A stretch of 64,000 nt of DNA from Hymenobacter cellulosilyticus. GTDB taxonomy: Bacteria > Bacteroidota > Bacteroidia > Cytophagales > Hymenobacteraceae. The stretch is from contig NZ_CP095046.1 in NCBI RefSeq assembly GCF_022919215.1, forward strand, positions 1,726,501 through 1,790,500, given 5' to 3'. The notes beneath the pieces are model-generated. The model saw only the letters and a list, made by a program, of their open reading frames with translations, was not told the DNA's origin and made no database searches. The position numbers were made by a program, and so were the translations under genes. Every line of letters starts with the position of its first letter. Within the stretch, counting starts at the first letter, position 1. Of this stretch, positions 8,647 through 17,185 are shown in pieces.

Positions 8647-9600
8647 TTATTTAACGTCCACGAGTTCCACGTCGAAGCGCAGGGGCGCGTCGGCTGGGAT
8701 GTCGGCGCCGGCGCCGCGCTGCCCGTAGGCCAGCGACGAGGGAATCAGCAGGGTAGCCTTGGTGCCTTTGTTGAGCAGGGCAATGCCCTTATCCCAACCC
8801 GGAATTACCTGGCCCACACCCAGCGGGAATTCGATTGGCTTATTGCCCATTTTAGCCGACGAGTCAAACACTTTGCCGTCGAGCAGCTTGCCTTCGTACA
8901 GCACCGAAACCGTCTGGCCGGGCGTAGGCTTGGCGCCGCTGCCGGCTTTGGTTACCACGTAGTACACGCCCGAAGGGTCTTTCTGCGCCGTCAGGTTGTT
9001 TTTCTTGATGTACTCCTGCAGAATCACGTCGTCCTTCTTGAGCTGCTGCTCAGCGTAGGCCATCATTTTCTTCTGCTGCTCTTCCATCTGCACTTTCTGG
9101 TCGGCCATGGCCTCTTCCTCAGTCTGCAGCTTGTCGGCCTTCACGTACATGCTCATCGTGTTGCCGGCCTTCTTCATGAACGGCGGCACGGGCTGCTTGA
9201 ACGACTTGGCGAAGATGGTGTCCACGTTGAACTTGAACACGGCCGAGTCGCCGGGCTGCAGCAGGGCCAGGGCCTCTTCAATGCCACCCTTGGTGGTTAC
9301 TTCCTGCAGCTTGATGCGCATCGGGATGCCCTGCTGCTTGCGGGAGTTGAACAGGACCGAGTCTTTGGCCGTGCGGTACTCCACATTCAGCGCCAGAATC
9401 TTGCCCAGCCGGTCTTTGTACGTGGCGTCGCCCTCGGCTGCTACCGATTTGTCGCTGTACTTGCCGCCTTCACTTTTGAAGATTTTATACTCGATGCCAG
9501 ACTTGGTCTTGGTGAAGTCACCACCGCCCTTATTACAGGAGGCCAGGCCCAGAACGCCGGCAGCGAGGGCCAGGCTCAGAAAATTGCGTTGAAGGAACAT
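8647..9600 (-). CDS. Two-domain FKBP-type peptidyl-prolyl isomerase 4, lipoprotein
   Basis: 317 residues. The signal MFLQRNFLSLALAAGVLGLASC has a lipobox LASC. Residues about 30-165 form a degenerate FKBP-like domain (SGIEYKIFKSEGG, LNVEYRTAKDSVLFNS, GIEEALALLQPGD) with a long insertion and without the usual active-site aromatic set. A charged coiled coil with repeated E/Q/K follows at about 165-210. A canonical FKBP domain (VSVLYEGKLLDGKVFDSS, VIPGWDKGIALLNKG, LLIPSSLAYGQRGAG) is at about 220-317. The layout resembles dimeric periplasmic chaperone isomerases where one domain holds clients. It is next to nrnA on the same strand with 39 bases between, so the two are likely co-transcribed. Confidence 0.88.
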   Translation of the reverse strand: MFLQRNFLSLALAAGVLGLASCNKGGGDFTKTKSGIEYKIFKSEGGKYSDKSVAAEGDATYKDRLGKILALNVEYRTAKDSVLFNSRKQQGIPMRIKLQEVTTKGGIEEALALLQPGDSAVFKFNVDTIFAKSFKQPVPPFMKKAGNTMSMYVKADKLQTEEEAMADQKVQMEEQQKKMMAYAEQQLKKDDVILQEYIKKNNLTAQKDPSGVYYVVTKAGSGAKPTPGQTVSVLYEGKLLDGKVFDSSAKMGNKPIEFPLGVGQVIPGWDKGIALLNKGTKATLLIPSSLAYGQRGAGADIPADAPLRFDVELVDVK

Positions 9601-9639
9601 GAAAAGAGAAGGGTTGGAAAAAGTATATTTTGAGGCAAG

Positions 9640-10683
9640 TTACACCGAAGGGGGCGCAACCGCCAAAGGCGCCGTCACGAGCTGCGTCTGGTACTCGGGC
9701 AGCAGGTCCAGAAAGCGCTGCACGGTGGGCTCCAGGGCCTCGTGGCTGATGCCACCGGCCGCGTTGTGGTGGCCACCGCCATTGAAGTTCTTGCGGGCAA
9801 ACTCGTTGACGGAGAAGTCGCCCACCGAGCGGAAGGAAATCTTCACCGCCTGGCCCCGGTCGATGAGCACGGCCGCAAACACGACGCCCTCGATGCTGAG
9901 CGCGAAGTTGACCAGGCCCTCGGTATCACCGGTTTTGGACTGGTACTGCCGCAGCTCGTCCTGGGTAATGGCAATGTAGGCCGTGTTGTACTCGCGCAGC
10001 ACCGTGAGCTTGTCCTTGAGCACGAAACCCAGGAAGCGCAGGCGCATTTCGGAGTGCGAGTCGTAGATGCGGCGGTGCACTGACGAGAGGTCAATACCGG
10101 CGTTGAGCAGCTCGGCAATGATCAGGTGCACGTTGCGCGAGGTGCTGGGGTGGCGGAACGAGCCCGTGTCGGTCATAATGCCGGCATACAGGCTCTCGCC
10201 GATACCCACGTCAATCATGTCCTGGTCGCCCAGGTCCCGGATTACCTCAAACACCAGCTCGGCCGTGGCCGCTGCTTTGGGGTTTGAAAAGTCGAGGTCG
10301 GCAAACTGCTCGGGCTCCAGGTGGTGGTCGATGAGGACCTTGGTGCCGGGCGCGGTGCGGATATACTCGCCCATCTCGTGGATGCGGCCCAGGCAGCTAA
10401 AGTCGAGGCAGAAGAGGACCTCGGCCGTGCCGATAATCTCCCTCACCTGCGCGTCGTTCTGCCGGGCATCGTACACCACTACCTCGTCGTTGCCGGGCAT
10501 CCAGGACAGGAAGCTCGGATAGTCGGAAGGCGTGACAACGGTGACCTGGTGGCCTTTTTTGCGGAGGTATCCCGCCAAGCCCAGCGAGGAGCCGAGTGCG
10601 TCGGCATCGGGCTTGTGGTGAGTAGTGATGAAAATCTGCCGGGGCTGCGCGAGCAACTCCTTCAGTTCGCTGATAGTGGACAT
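9640..10683 (-). CDS. nrnA: DHH-family phosphoesterase, NrnA-like oligoribonuclease / pAp phosphatase
   Basis: 347 residues. The DHH part shows HHKPDADALGSS at 22-33, CLDFSCLGRIHEM near 92-104 and the name-giving LIDHH at 117-121. The DHHA1 part ends with FNGGGHHNAAGG near 300-311, which binds substrate phosphate. The family degrades short RNA oligomers from the 5' end and dephosphorylates 3'-phosphoadenosine 5'-phosphate in the cytosol. Length and motif order match NrnA rather than RecJ or DHH-CBS proteins. It is divergent from ndk with 385 bases between, and FKBP genes follow it. In several Bacteroidota ndk, this gene and an FKBP gene occur together (general knowledge). Confidence 0.88.
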   Translation of the reverse strand: MSTISELKELLAQPRQIFITTHHKPDADALGSSLGLAGYLRKKGHQVTVVTPSDYPSFLSWMPGNDEVVVYDARQNDAQVREIIGTAEVLFCLDFSCLGRIHEMGEYIRTAPGTKVLIDHHLEPEQFADLDFSNPKAAATAELVFEVIRDLGDQDMIDVGIGESLYAGIMTDTGSFRHPSTSRNVHLIIAELLNAGIDLSSVHRRIYDSHSEMRLRFLGFVLKDKLTVLREYNTAYIAITQDELRQYQSKTGDTEGLVNFALSIEGVVFAAVLIDRGQAVKISFRSVGDFSVNEFARKNFNGGGHHNAAGGISHEALEPTVQRFLDLLPEYQTQLVTAPLAVAPPSV

Positions 10684-10804
10684 TGCCTACTGATAGGTGG
10701 CTGAAATTCGGTGGTTTAGGCCGGAAGCAAGGCGGCAAAAGTCGGAAATATTCCGCAGATAATCGCCGAGGACCTAACAAAGCTTGCTGGGCTTTGGGTT
10801 CGCA

Positions 10805-10812
10805 CAAAGGTA
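10805..10812 (-). promoter_or_regulatory. -7 promoter element TACCTTTG for nrnA
   Basis: CAAAGGTA on plus reads TACCTTTG on minus, a full match to the Bacteroidota -7 consensus TAnnTTTG. It lies 122 bases upstream of the nrnA ATG. A clear -33 TTTG is not seen at the right distance. Confidence 0.45.
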
Positions 10813-10969
10813 ACCTACGGGCCGCTATTCCGTAGGGCGGCCCGCCGGTGCAGCTTCAGAAAGGCGGAATCGGCCCCGCAAACCGCTAAAACAAGGGGTG
10901 AAGCAAGCAAAAGAAAAGTGGTGGTAGCGGGCTCGTACCCTAGCTGATGAGGTCGTTATTTGCGGAGTA

Positions 10970-11002
10970 TTGTACTGAACTGCGCAGATTCGGCTACTTT
11001 TG
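10970..11002 (+). promoter_or_regulatory. Promoter for ndk
   Basis: TACTTTTG at 10995-11002 fits TAnnTTTG exactly. TTG at 10970-10972 stands 22 bases upstream, as expected for the -33 element. The ndk ATG is 67 bases downstream. The rest of the 385-base gap between nrnA and ndk shows no gene. Confidence 0.6.
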
Positions 11003-11068
11003 CGGCCACAATCTGCCCCGGCAGGCTAACTCCTGATTTTACTTTCAACTTTATAAAACTTCTTCCGA

Positions 11069-11488
11069 ATGGCAACTAACCGCACGTTCACGATGATTAA
11101 GCCCGACGCGGTGCAGGACAACCACATTGGTGGCATCCTGCAGATGATCGAAGAGGGTGGCTTCCGCATCGTTTCCCTGAAAAAAGTACAGCTGACCGCC
11201 GAGCGCGCCGGTGAATTCTACGCCGTGCACAAGGAGCGCCCCTTCTATGGCGACCTAGTAAAGTACATGTCCTCGGGCCCTATCGTAGCTGCCATCTTGG
11301 AGAAGGACAATGCCGTAGCCGATTTCCGCACCCTGATTGGCGCTACCAACCCCGCCCAGGCCGCTGAAGGCACCATCCGGAAGAAGTACGCCAAGAGCAT
11401 CGAAGCCAACGCCGTGCACGGCTCGGACTCCGACGAAAACGCCCAGATTGAAGGCGACTTCTACTTCAGCGCCGACGAGCAGTTCTAA
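11069..11488 (+). CDS. ndk: Nucleoside diphosphate kinase
   Basis: 139 residues, the normal NDK length. It transfers the gamma phosphate from ATP to other nucleoside diphosphates through a phosphohistidine. The active-site His117 sits in NAVHGSDS, and the substrate-binding N-terminus reads [11 protein letters not shown]. Other landmarks are the KPN-like loop [18 protein letters not shown] and the [17 protein letters not shown] segment. ATG 11069 follows a clear promoter, and a terminator follows the stop. It stands alone on the plus strand between divergent and convergent neighbours. Confidence 0.97.
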   Translation: MATNRTFTMIKPDAVQDNHIGGILQMIEEGGFRIVSLKKVQLTAERAGEFYAVHKERPFYGDLVKYMSSGPIVAAILEKDNAVADFRTLIGATNPAQAAEGTIRKKYAKSIEANAVHGSDSDENAQIEGDFYFSADEQF

Positions 11489-11545
11489 GCAAATAAAGTG
11501 AGCTAAGATAGCTGCTCTTTTACCATCTTGGCTTCGCTTACTATT

Positions 11546-11583
11546 GAAAATCCCGCTTCACAAGCTGTGAAGCGGGATTTTTT
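11546..11583. terminator. Intrinsic terminator after ndk
   Basis: AAAATCCCGCTTCACA / TGTGAAGCGGGATTTT with a short loop AGC, then a T run. It is symmetrical and so may also serve the AAA ATPase gene that converges on it from minus. Confidence 0.85.
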
Positions 11584-11644
11584 GTGTGCTGAAAATAAAC
11601 TAAGCTTAAACTGATTTTATACTACTGGTATACCAAATACCCGT

Positions 11645-12754
11645 CTAGCGGGAAAAGCCGATGCGCCCTGGAGCCGGAACGGCTTCGAATGAGGGCGTGT
11701 CGCGGTTAAAGATATCGGCCAGAGCCATGGGCTCGGTTACGGGCTCAGCCTGGCCCAGCGAAGAAGCCAAGGCTTGGGCTTTTTCCTGCTGCAGAGGCTG
11801 AAAATGGTACGCCGCAATCAGGCGGCCTTTCCGCAGCAGAGCACTATCGATGCGGGTCAGGTCGGTATTGAAGGTGCAGATAATCTGAATGTGGAACCCG
11901 TCGGCCAGCAGCCCGTCGGAGAGGTTGAGCAGGTTGCTGACGGCGCTGGGAGTGCCGCCGGCCGCGTCGCGCTTCATGAGCAAAGACTCCGCATCCTCGA
12001 TGATGAGAATAGAGTTGGTGTTGTCGTGCAGCAGATTGATAAACTCCGGGTCGGCAATGCGGGCCGCCAGGCTGGGCGGTATAAACAGCTTGGGCTTATC
12101 GGTAAGGCCGCAGAGGTGGCGAATGTAGCTGGTTTTGCCGGTGCCGGGCGGCCCGTGAAGAATAACGATACCCTTGTCCTGAGGCTGCTGCAGGCGCTGC
12201 ACAATGGTCTCGTGAGTGGGCAGCAAGTCGTCGTTGTAGTGGGTGCTCAGGTTAAGCTCCGGCACCCGGATGTCGAGCGGGGTAAACTCCAGGTCGTTGT
12301 AAGCCAACCGCAGCACGTGAATGCGCTGACGTTCCTGCTGGCCGGCTTCCAGCTGCGCCAGGAGCAGGGCCTGCACCCGGGCCAGCGCCTCTGGGTCAGC
12401 CTGGGGCGAGTAGTAGAGATGAGCGCCCCGGTCGCCGTAGAGGCCGTATCCGCGGAACAGTAGCAACAAGTGAGGGGCCAGCAGCACGGCCAGCAAGCCG
12501 ATTTCGGGTTCCTGACCTACTTTCTCCATGTACATCAGGCGGGCCACCGTGGCGGCTTCCATATCGAGCTGCTGAGCCAGTTCACCCAATACCAGCTGTC
12601 GGGCGGCAGCCGACGACAACTGATAGGACAGCTGCTGCGGCAGCCGGCCGAAGGCGCCGTAAAACCAGGCCGTGGGTTGGAAGTAAGAATCCCGCTCAAA
12701 CATGGAAGTCAGATCGGGTGAGGGAATTGTAGGGGAGGGTAGTGGTTGTGGCAT
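11645..12754 (-). CDS. AAA-family ATPase
   Basis: 369 residues. The N-terminal 190 residues are helical and unlike any family I can name. The AAA core begins with the Walker A GPPGTGKT at 201-208 after an HETIVQRL helix. It has a Walker B ILIIEDAE at 249-256, a sensor-1 strand IICTFNTDL with Asn, and an arginine pair in ALLRKGRL. This is the arrangement of small chaperone-like AAA proteins related to the CbbX/BCS1 type, which remodel protein partners using ATP. No partner is encoded next to it, so the substrate is unknown. Met 12703 (MFERDSYF) is a possible later start. It is about 90 bases downstream of the permease stop but separated from it by a terminator. Confidence 0.8.
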   Translation of the reverse strand: MPQPLPSPTIPSPDLTSMFERDSYFQPTAWFYGAFGRLPQQLSYQLSSAAARQLVLGELAQQLDMEAATVARLMYMEKVGQEPEIGLLAVLLAPHLLLLFRGYGLYGDRGAHLYYSPQADPEALARVQALLLAQLEAGQQERQRIHVLRLAYNDLEFTPLDIRVPELNLSTHYNDDLLPTHETIVQRLQQPQDKGIVILHGPPGTGKTSYIRHLCGLTDKPKLFIPPSLAARIADPEFINLLHDNTNSILIIEDAESLLMKRDAAGGTPSAVSNLLNLSDGLLADGFHIQIICTFNTDLTRIDSALLRKGRLIAAYHFQPLQQEKAQALASSLGQAEPVTEPMALADIFNRDTPSFEAVPAPGRIGFSR

Positions 12755-12779
12755 AGACTATAGGGAAACTGGGAAAAGC

Positions 12780-12820
12780 CGCGCCCCGGCCGCCGCAGTG
12801 CTTGCGGCCACCGGGGCGCG
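12780..12820 (-). terminator. GC-rich terminator after the MFS nucleoside permease gene
   Basis: Arms CGCGCCCCGG and CCGGGGCGCG with an inner CCGC/GCGG pair form a long hairpin. On minus it is followed by GGCTTTTCCC. Confidence 0.6.
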
Positions 12821-12842
12821 GGTAGTTAATTCCGATGGGTGG

Positions 12843-14183
12843 TTAGGCCGGTTCGGCCGACAATAAGGGCTCGGTGTGCTCGGTGTTTTGCGCTTCCTGG
12901 GGCGTGTGCTTGTGGCGGAATAAAACGACAAACAGCACGGCAATGGCCAGGGCATAGCCAGCAAACGCCAGCCAGATACCCTGCCAATCCTTGGTGACTC
13001 CATCAGCGGCGGTAAAATACTGTTCGATAACATAACCGCTAACCAGGGAGCCTAGGACTGCCCCAAAACCATTGGTCATCATCATAAACAAGCCCTGCGC
13101 GCTGGCTCGGATGCTGGGCTGCGTCTGGGTTTCGACGAACAGCGAGCCGGAGATGTTAAAGAAATCGAACGCCATGCCGTACACGATGCACGAGAGGATA
13201 ATCATCCAAAGGCCCGCGTTTAAGTCGCCGTAAGCAAACAGTCCGAACCGTAGCACCCAGGCTATCATGCTGAAGAGCATCACTTGTTTGATGCCAAAAC
13301 GACGCAGGAAGAAGGGGATAGCCAAGATAAACAGCGTCTCGGAAATCTGGGAAATGGACATGATAATGGCCGGGTGGGTTTTCAGGGCATCTATCGGATG
13401 CGCAACCAAATACCGCAGCACCTCGGCCAAGGGCATTTCCTCAGTGGTCACGCTGTTAGGAGGCAGCAAGTCATGCAGGAAAGTATCGCCGTAGGCATTG
13501 GTGAGCTGTAAAGCGGCGCCCAGCAGCATGGCAAACAGGAAGAAGGTGAGCATCTTCGGGTCGCGCAGCAGGGCAAACGACTTCAGGCCCAGCACATCAA
13601 TCAGGGAGCGGCTGGGCGTATCCTTGGCCGTAGGCGGGCACTTGGGCAGGGTAAAGGAGTACAGACCCAGCATGAAAGCCGCAGCAGCAGCCACGTAGAA
13701 CTGATTGGCCGACTTCTCGAAACCCAGCAGACTAACCGTCCACATGGCGGCAATGAAGCCGATGGTGCCCCATACGCGGATGGGCGGGTAGTCCTTCACC
13801 ACGTCGAAGCCCTCTTTTTTAAGCACTGAGTACGACACGGCAATGGACAAGCCTAGCGTGGGCATGTAGAAAAACATGTTTAGCAGGATAACCTGAAACA
13901 TGGTGCCGGGAGAGTCGACCAAGGGTACGGTGCACAGCACGACGGCGCCTAGCAGGTGGAGCACGCCGTAGAGCTTTTCGGCATTTACCCACTTATCGGC
14001 TACGATACCCATGAGGGAGGGCATGAAGATGGACGCAATGCCCATGGTAGCAAACACGGCCCCGAACTGTTCGCCCGACCACTGTTTGGTTTGAAACCAA
14101 TACGCGCCAATGGTAATCAGCCACGAGCCCCAGATGAAAAACTGTAAGAAGCTCAGGATAGTGAGACGCAACTTCGTACTCAT
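12843..14183 (-). CDS. MFS transporter, nucleoside:proton symporter family
   Basis: 446 residues with about twelve hydrophobic segments. The start MSTKLRLTILSFLQFFIWGSWLITIGAYWF is characteristic of the NupG/XapB nucleoside permease family, including the WG-W pattern in helix 1. Further matches are the loop IRVWGTIGFIAAMW before helix 5 and the QTQPSIRASAQGLFMMMTNGFG stretch late in the protein. The family takes up purine and pyrimidine nucleosides with protons across the inner membrane, which fits the salvage enzymes tdk and ndk elsewhere in the window (inference). ATG 14183 is preferred to the TTG at 14192. An AT-rich leader of about 350 bases separates it from the divergent membrane-protein operon. 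Confidence 0.85.
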   Translation of the reverse strand: MSTKLRLTILSFLQFFIWGSWLITIGAYWFQTKQWSGEQFGAVFATMGIASIFMPSLMGIVADKWVNAEKLYGVLHLLGAVVLCTVPLVDSPGTMFQVILLNMFFYMPTLGLSIAVSYSVLKKEGFDVVKDYPPIRVWGTIGFIAAMWTVSLLGFEKSANQFYVAAAAAFMLGLYSFTLPKCPPTAKDTPSRSLIDVLGLKSFALLRDPKMLTFFLFAMLLGAALQLTNAYGDTFLHDLLPPNSVTTEEMPLAEVLRYLVAHPIDALKTHPAIIMSISQISETLFILAIPFFLRRFGIKQVMLFSMIAWVLRFGLFAYGDLNAGLWMIILSCIVYGMAFDFFNISGSLFVETQTQPSIRASAQGLFMMMTNGFGAVLGSLVSGYVIEQYFTAADGVTKDWQGIWLAFAGYALAIAVLFVVLFRHKHTPQEAQNTEHTEPLLSAEPA

Positions 14184-14463
14184 GCAATTCAATTAAAAAA
14201 CGGGAGGGAGGGAATTTTGCTCCTAAATATACAAGATTATCGGCCTGGGGAATTACCAGTTAAGGTTTGGTTAACTCGGCGGGCAGCATGCCAATGCAGC
14301 TATATAGTAGGGTCTGCTGCACCCCTGGAGCCGCTATAAGAAAGAAGCAAAAGGGCGTTTTAGGTTCCTGTCAAAGGCTTCGAATCAGCAGGAAAAGGTA
14401 CTAGATGACAGATTGGCTACGGTGAACAGGAAGGCCGTTGAAAAAAAAGTTTGCGTTGTGATG

Positions 14464-14487
14464 TAGTTTATAATGTAAACTAGTTTA
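14464..14487. promoter_or_regulatory. Palindromic operator in front of the membrane-protein operon
   Basis: Three copies of one half site: TAGTTTA at 14464-14470, its reverse complement TAAACTA at 14476-14482, and TAGTTTA again at 14481-14487. The last two form the perfect 12-bp palindrome TAAACTAGTTTA; the first two form an inverted repeat with spacer TAATG. The array runs into the -7 element, so a bound protein would block RNA polymerase. The regulator encoded at 16086 in the same operon is the obvious candidate (inference). Confidence 0.6.
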
Positions 14488-14493
14488 TGTTTG
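14486..14493 (+). promoter_or_regulatory. -7 promoter element TATGTTTG
   Basis: Full match to TAnnTTTG, 43 bases before the ATG at 14536, overlapping the last operator half site. The other 290 bases back to the permease start contain no gene that I can support. Confidence 0.55.
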
Positions 14494-14535
14494 TATCACT
14501 CAAGCACACATCCACAACCTCAACCCTTTAGCACT

Positions 14536-15114
14536 ATGTCGACCGCCACCACTTTCGTTTCCGCTCCCGCTTCTGCCGCTGGTCAGCCGCTGCCTATCAC
14601 GCCCCAGGAGTTGGCTACCAACGCTACTGACTACTTGCTCTGGGGTACGGCTCTGGGCACGGCGGCTCTGGTACAGGCCGCCGTGCCGAACCTGCAGGGC
14701 CTGCCGTTCCGCGTGGCCATTGCCGGCGCCGGCCTCACGGCTTTTGCCTTTCACTTCTACCGCGGCTACCGGCTGCCCGAGCGTTCGGGGCAGGGCGAGG
14801 CGGTGCGGTTGCTGCGCCTGGCTACCTGGGTAGTACTGGCCGTACTACCGGCTCTAGTGCCCAAGCTGGGCTGGTCCACGGTGCTGCCCTTGATGCTGTT
14901 TGCCATTGGTACGCGCACTTTCGTGGCCGGCGGCATCCTGCAGCTGCGCACCCTGATTTTTGGCGGGGCGGCGGCCTGGGTATTCGGCACTCTGGCTTTG
15001 CGCTTCCAGGCACCAACTGACCAGATGCTGCTTTTGCTGGCTACTGCGGCGGCCGCTTTGCTGGTGCCCGGGCCGTACTGCGCGCTGCCGCCCGGCGCTA
15101 GTTTCCGTTGCTGA
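14536..15114 (+). CDS. Small integral membrane protein, paralogue of the gene at 15509 (frameshift at the end)
   Basis: About 190 residues. A cytosolic start of 30 residues is followed by six hydrophobic segments in three pairs. It resembles the protein at 15509 throughout: DYLLWG matches DLLLWG near the start, and the pattern F-AGGILQLRTLIFGGAAAW matches FATGGALRFRPLVLGGAACW near residue 140. At the end the read frame gives an odd PYCALPPGASFRC tail. Restoring one G at the run 15070-15072 yields PGAVLRAAARR with a stop at 15101, which matches PGHLLKARFRR in the paralogue, so 15101 is probably the true end. It is the first gene of the unit controlled from 14464. The biochemical role is unknown. 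Confidence 0.7.
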   Translation: MSTATTFVSAPASAAGQPLPITPQELATNATDYLLWGTALGTAALVQAAVPNLQGLPFRVAIAGAGLTAFAFHFYRGYRLPERSGQGEAVRLLRLATWVVLAVLPALVPKLGWSTVLPLMLFAIGTRTFVAGGILQLRTLIFGGAAAWVFGTLALRFQAPTDQMLLLLATAAAALLVPGPYCALPPGASFRC

Positions 15115-15139
15115 CTTTCACTACTTGCTGTCAATTGCC

Positions 15140-15478
15140 ATGATTACTGCGCAAACCCTGGCTGGCTTTCAGCTGAAAAACCGGCTGACCTTCCGCGGAG
15201 GCGTCATCGTTGGAGCGTCGGTGGGGCTAACCGGAGGCGTTGTGCTGGGTTGGGTGCTACCCGGTCAGTTGCTGGGCCTGCTGCTCCTGGCAAGTGGGGG
15301 TTTGGTATGGTTGCTGGGGCTGCTGAGTCGGGAGCGGCGCCAGAGCCAAGAGCCTACGCTGAAGGCGCGGCCGGTTAAGGCAGAGCCCGCGCCCAAATGT
15401 CTTGCCCACCGGCCCAGTCAGTCCCAGGAAATTCGTTGTAATCCGTTTTTTGAGTTGCTCTCGTCCTCTTCTCTGTAG
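15140..15478 (+). CDS. Small two-helix membrane protein of unknown function
   Basis: 112 residues: MITAQTLAGFQLKNRLTFRG, then two closely spaced hydrophobic helices rich in Gly (about residues 20-65), then a basic, Pro-rich tail. It lies in line with the flanking membrane-protein genes, 38 bases after the corrected end of the first and 30 before the next, so it is part of the same operon. I do not recognise a family. The tail after about residue 85 is of low confidence: one missing C around 15393-15397 would instead end the protein near 15440. Confidence 0.5.
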   Translation: MITAQTLAGFQLKNRLTFRGGVIVGASVGLTGGVVLGWVLPGQLLGLLLLASGGLVWLLGLLSRERRQSQEPTLKARPVKAEPAPKCLAHRPSQSQEIRCNPFFELLSSSSL

Positions 15479-15508
15479 TTTTACCCCTGCCTTTTGCCTA
15501 ATCCCCTT

Positions 15509-16102
15509 ATGGAAACCACTGACAAACCGCTGACCGGACCGGAAAGCCTGCACCTGATTCAGCAGATGATTCGGGAGGCCAAGCAGGACCTGAGCGACAA
15601 TTCCTTCGACCTGCTGCTCTGGGGCTGGCTGGTGCTGGCCGCTACGCTGGTGCATTACGGTTTGCTGCAAACCGGTTACAATAAGCCCTGGCTGGTCTGG
15701 CCTATTCTAATGGGCCTGGGCTCGGTGGCGGCCTTTGTAAACGGGGTGCGCCGCGGCCGGCGCGAAAAGGTGCGCACCGCCCAGGGCGACTTTATGGTGT
15801 ATCTGTGGTCGGGGTTCGGGGTCCTGATGCTCATGCTCCTGGGCGTGGGTTCTACCGAGGGCTGGAGCAAAGTTTACCCGCTCATTATCGGTTTGTATGG
15901 CCTGGGTACGTTTGCCACTGGTGGAGCACTACGGTTTCGGCCGTTGGTGCTGGGCGGAGCGGCCTGCTGGCTGCTGGCGACACTGGCGTTTCGGGTCGAC
16001 TTTGCCACCCAGCTCCTGCTGGTAGCTGCGGCCGTGCTGGTGGCCTATATTATTCCCGGGCATCTGCTCAAAGCTCGTTTCCGCCGTGGCCGCGCCGTTT
16101 GA
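15509..16102 (+). CDS. Small integral membrane protein, paralogue of the gene at 14536
   Basis: 197 residues. A polar helix (GPESLHLIQQMIREAKQDLSDNSFD) is followed by six membrane segments. A conserved-looking RRGRREKVRTAQGD loop lies between the second and third. The C-terminal IIPGHLLKARFRRGRAV overlaps the start of the regulator gene by 17 bases, which indicates translational coupling. The polar N-terminal helix followed by DLLLWGWLVL recalls uncharacterised Bacteroidota membrane proteins often found directly before a small winged-helix regulator (memory, no search). The function is unknown. The start MET at 15509 is chosen over the TTG at 15494. Confidence 0.75.
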   Translation: METTDKPLTGPESLHLIQQMIREAKQDLSDNSFDLLLWGWLVLAATLVHYGLLQTGYNKPWLVWPILMGLGSVAAFVNGVRRGRREKVRTAQGDFMVYLWSGFGVLMLMLLGVGSTEGWSKVYPLIIGLYGLGTFATGGALRFRPLVLGGAACWLLATLAFRVDFATQLLLVAAAVLVAYIIPGHLLKARFRRGRAV

Positions 16103-16391
16103 GGACCTCGACCCGCTGCTGCATTCCCAGCTTCGGCTGGCAGTAATGTCGCTGTTGCTCAGTGTGCGCGAGGCTGAGTTTACCTTTTTGAAGGAGAAAA
16201 CTGGCGCCACCGCCGGCAACCTGAGCGTGCAGATCGGCAAGCTCAAGGACGCGGGCTACCTGACCATGACCAAGGAATTCAGCGGCAGTTACCCGCTTAC
16301 GCGCTGCGCCATTACGCCCCAGGGCGTGGCCGCGTTTGAAGCCTACGTTCAGTCCCTGCAGCGCTACCTCAAGCCCCCGGATTCGGCGTAA
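16086..16391 (+). CDS. Winged-helix transcriptional regulator
   Basis: 101 residues, starting with a GTG that overlaps the previous gene. It is a single winged helix: LHSQLRLAVMSLLL (helix 1), EFTFLKEKTGATAGNLSVQIGKLKDAGYL (helix-turn-helix) and the wing MTKEFSGSYPLTRCAITPQG, then a dimerisation helix FEAYVQSLQRYL. This is the small stand-alone type related to the MarR/PadR-like winged-helix group (PF13601-like). Being last in the operon and having a palindromic site at the operon promoter suggests autorepression of the membrane-protein genes (inference). No ligand domain is present, so a partner or the membrane proteins may provide the signal. Confidence 0.85.
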   Translation: MAAPFEDLDPLLHSQLRLAVMSLLLSVREAEFTFLKEKTGATAGNLSVQIGKLKDAGYLTMTKEFSGSYPLTRCAITPQGVAAFEAYVQSLQRYLKPPDSA

Positions 16392-16409
16392 ACCGAGGGT
16401 TACGTTACA

Positions 16410-16447
16410 TAAAAAAAGCCCGCTCCAGTTATGAAGCGGGCTTTTTG
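16410..16447. terminator. Intrinsic terminator between the regulator operon and sod
   Basis: AAAAAAAGCCCGCT / AGCGGGCTTTTT around a short loop, usable from both sides. It ends the plus-strand operon and the convergent sod gene. Confidence 0.85.
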
Positions 16448-16466
16448 CTGGTTGCAAAGCCAAGAA

Positions 16467-17074
<608 letters not shown>

Positions 17075-17185
17075 AAAGTAGGGGTGTTAAGTTGGATGAA
17101 TGTATGCGGGTGGAAGAGGCTAGGTATTAACTCCGATGCCGTCCATATGGTTGTGGACCGGGGCAGCAGCGCGGCCAAAAGTAGA

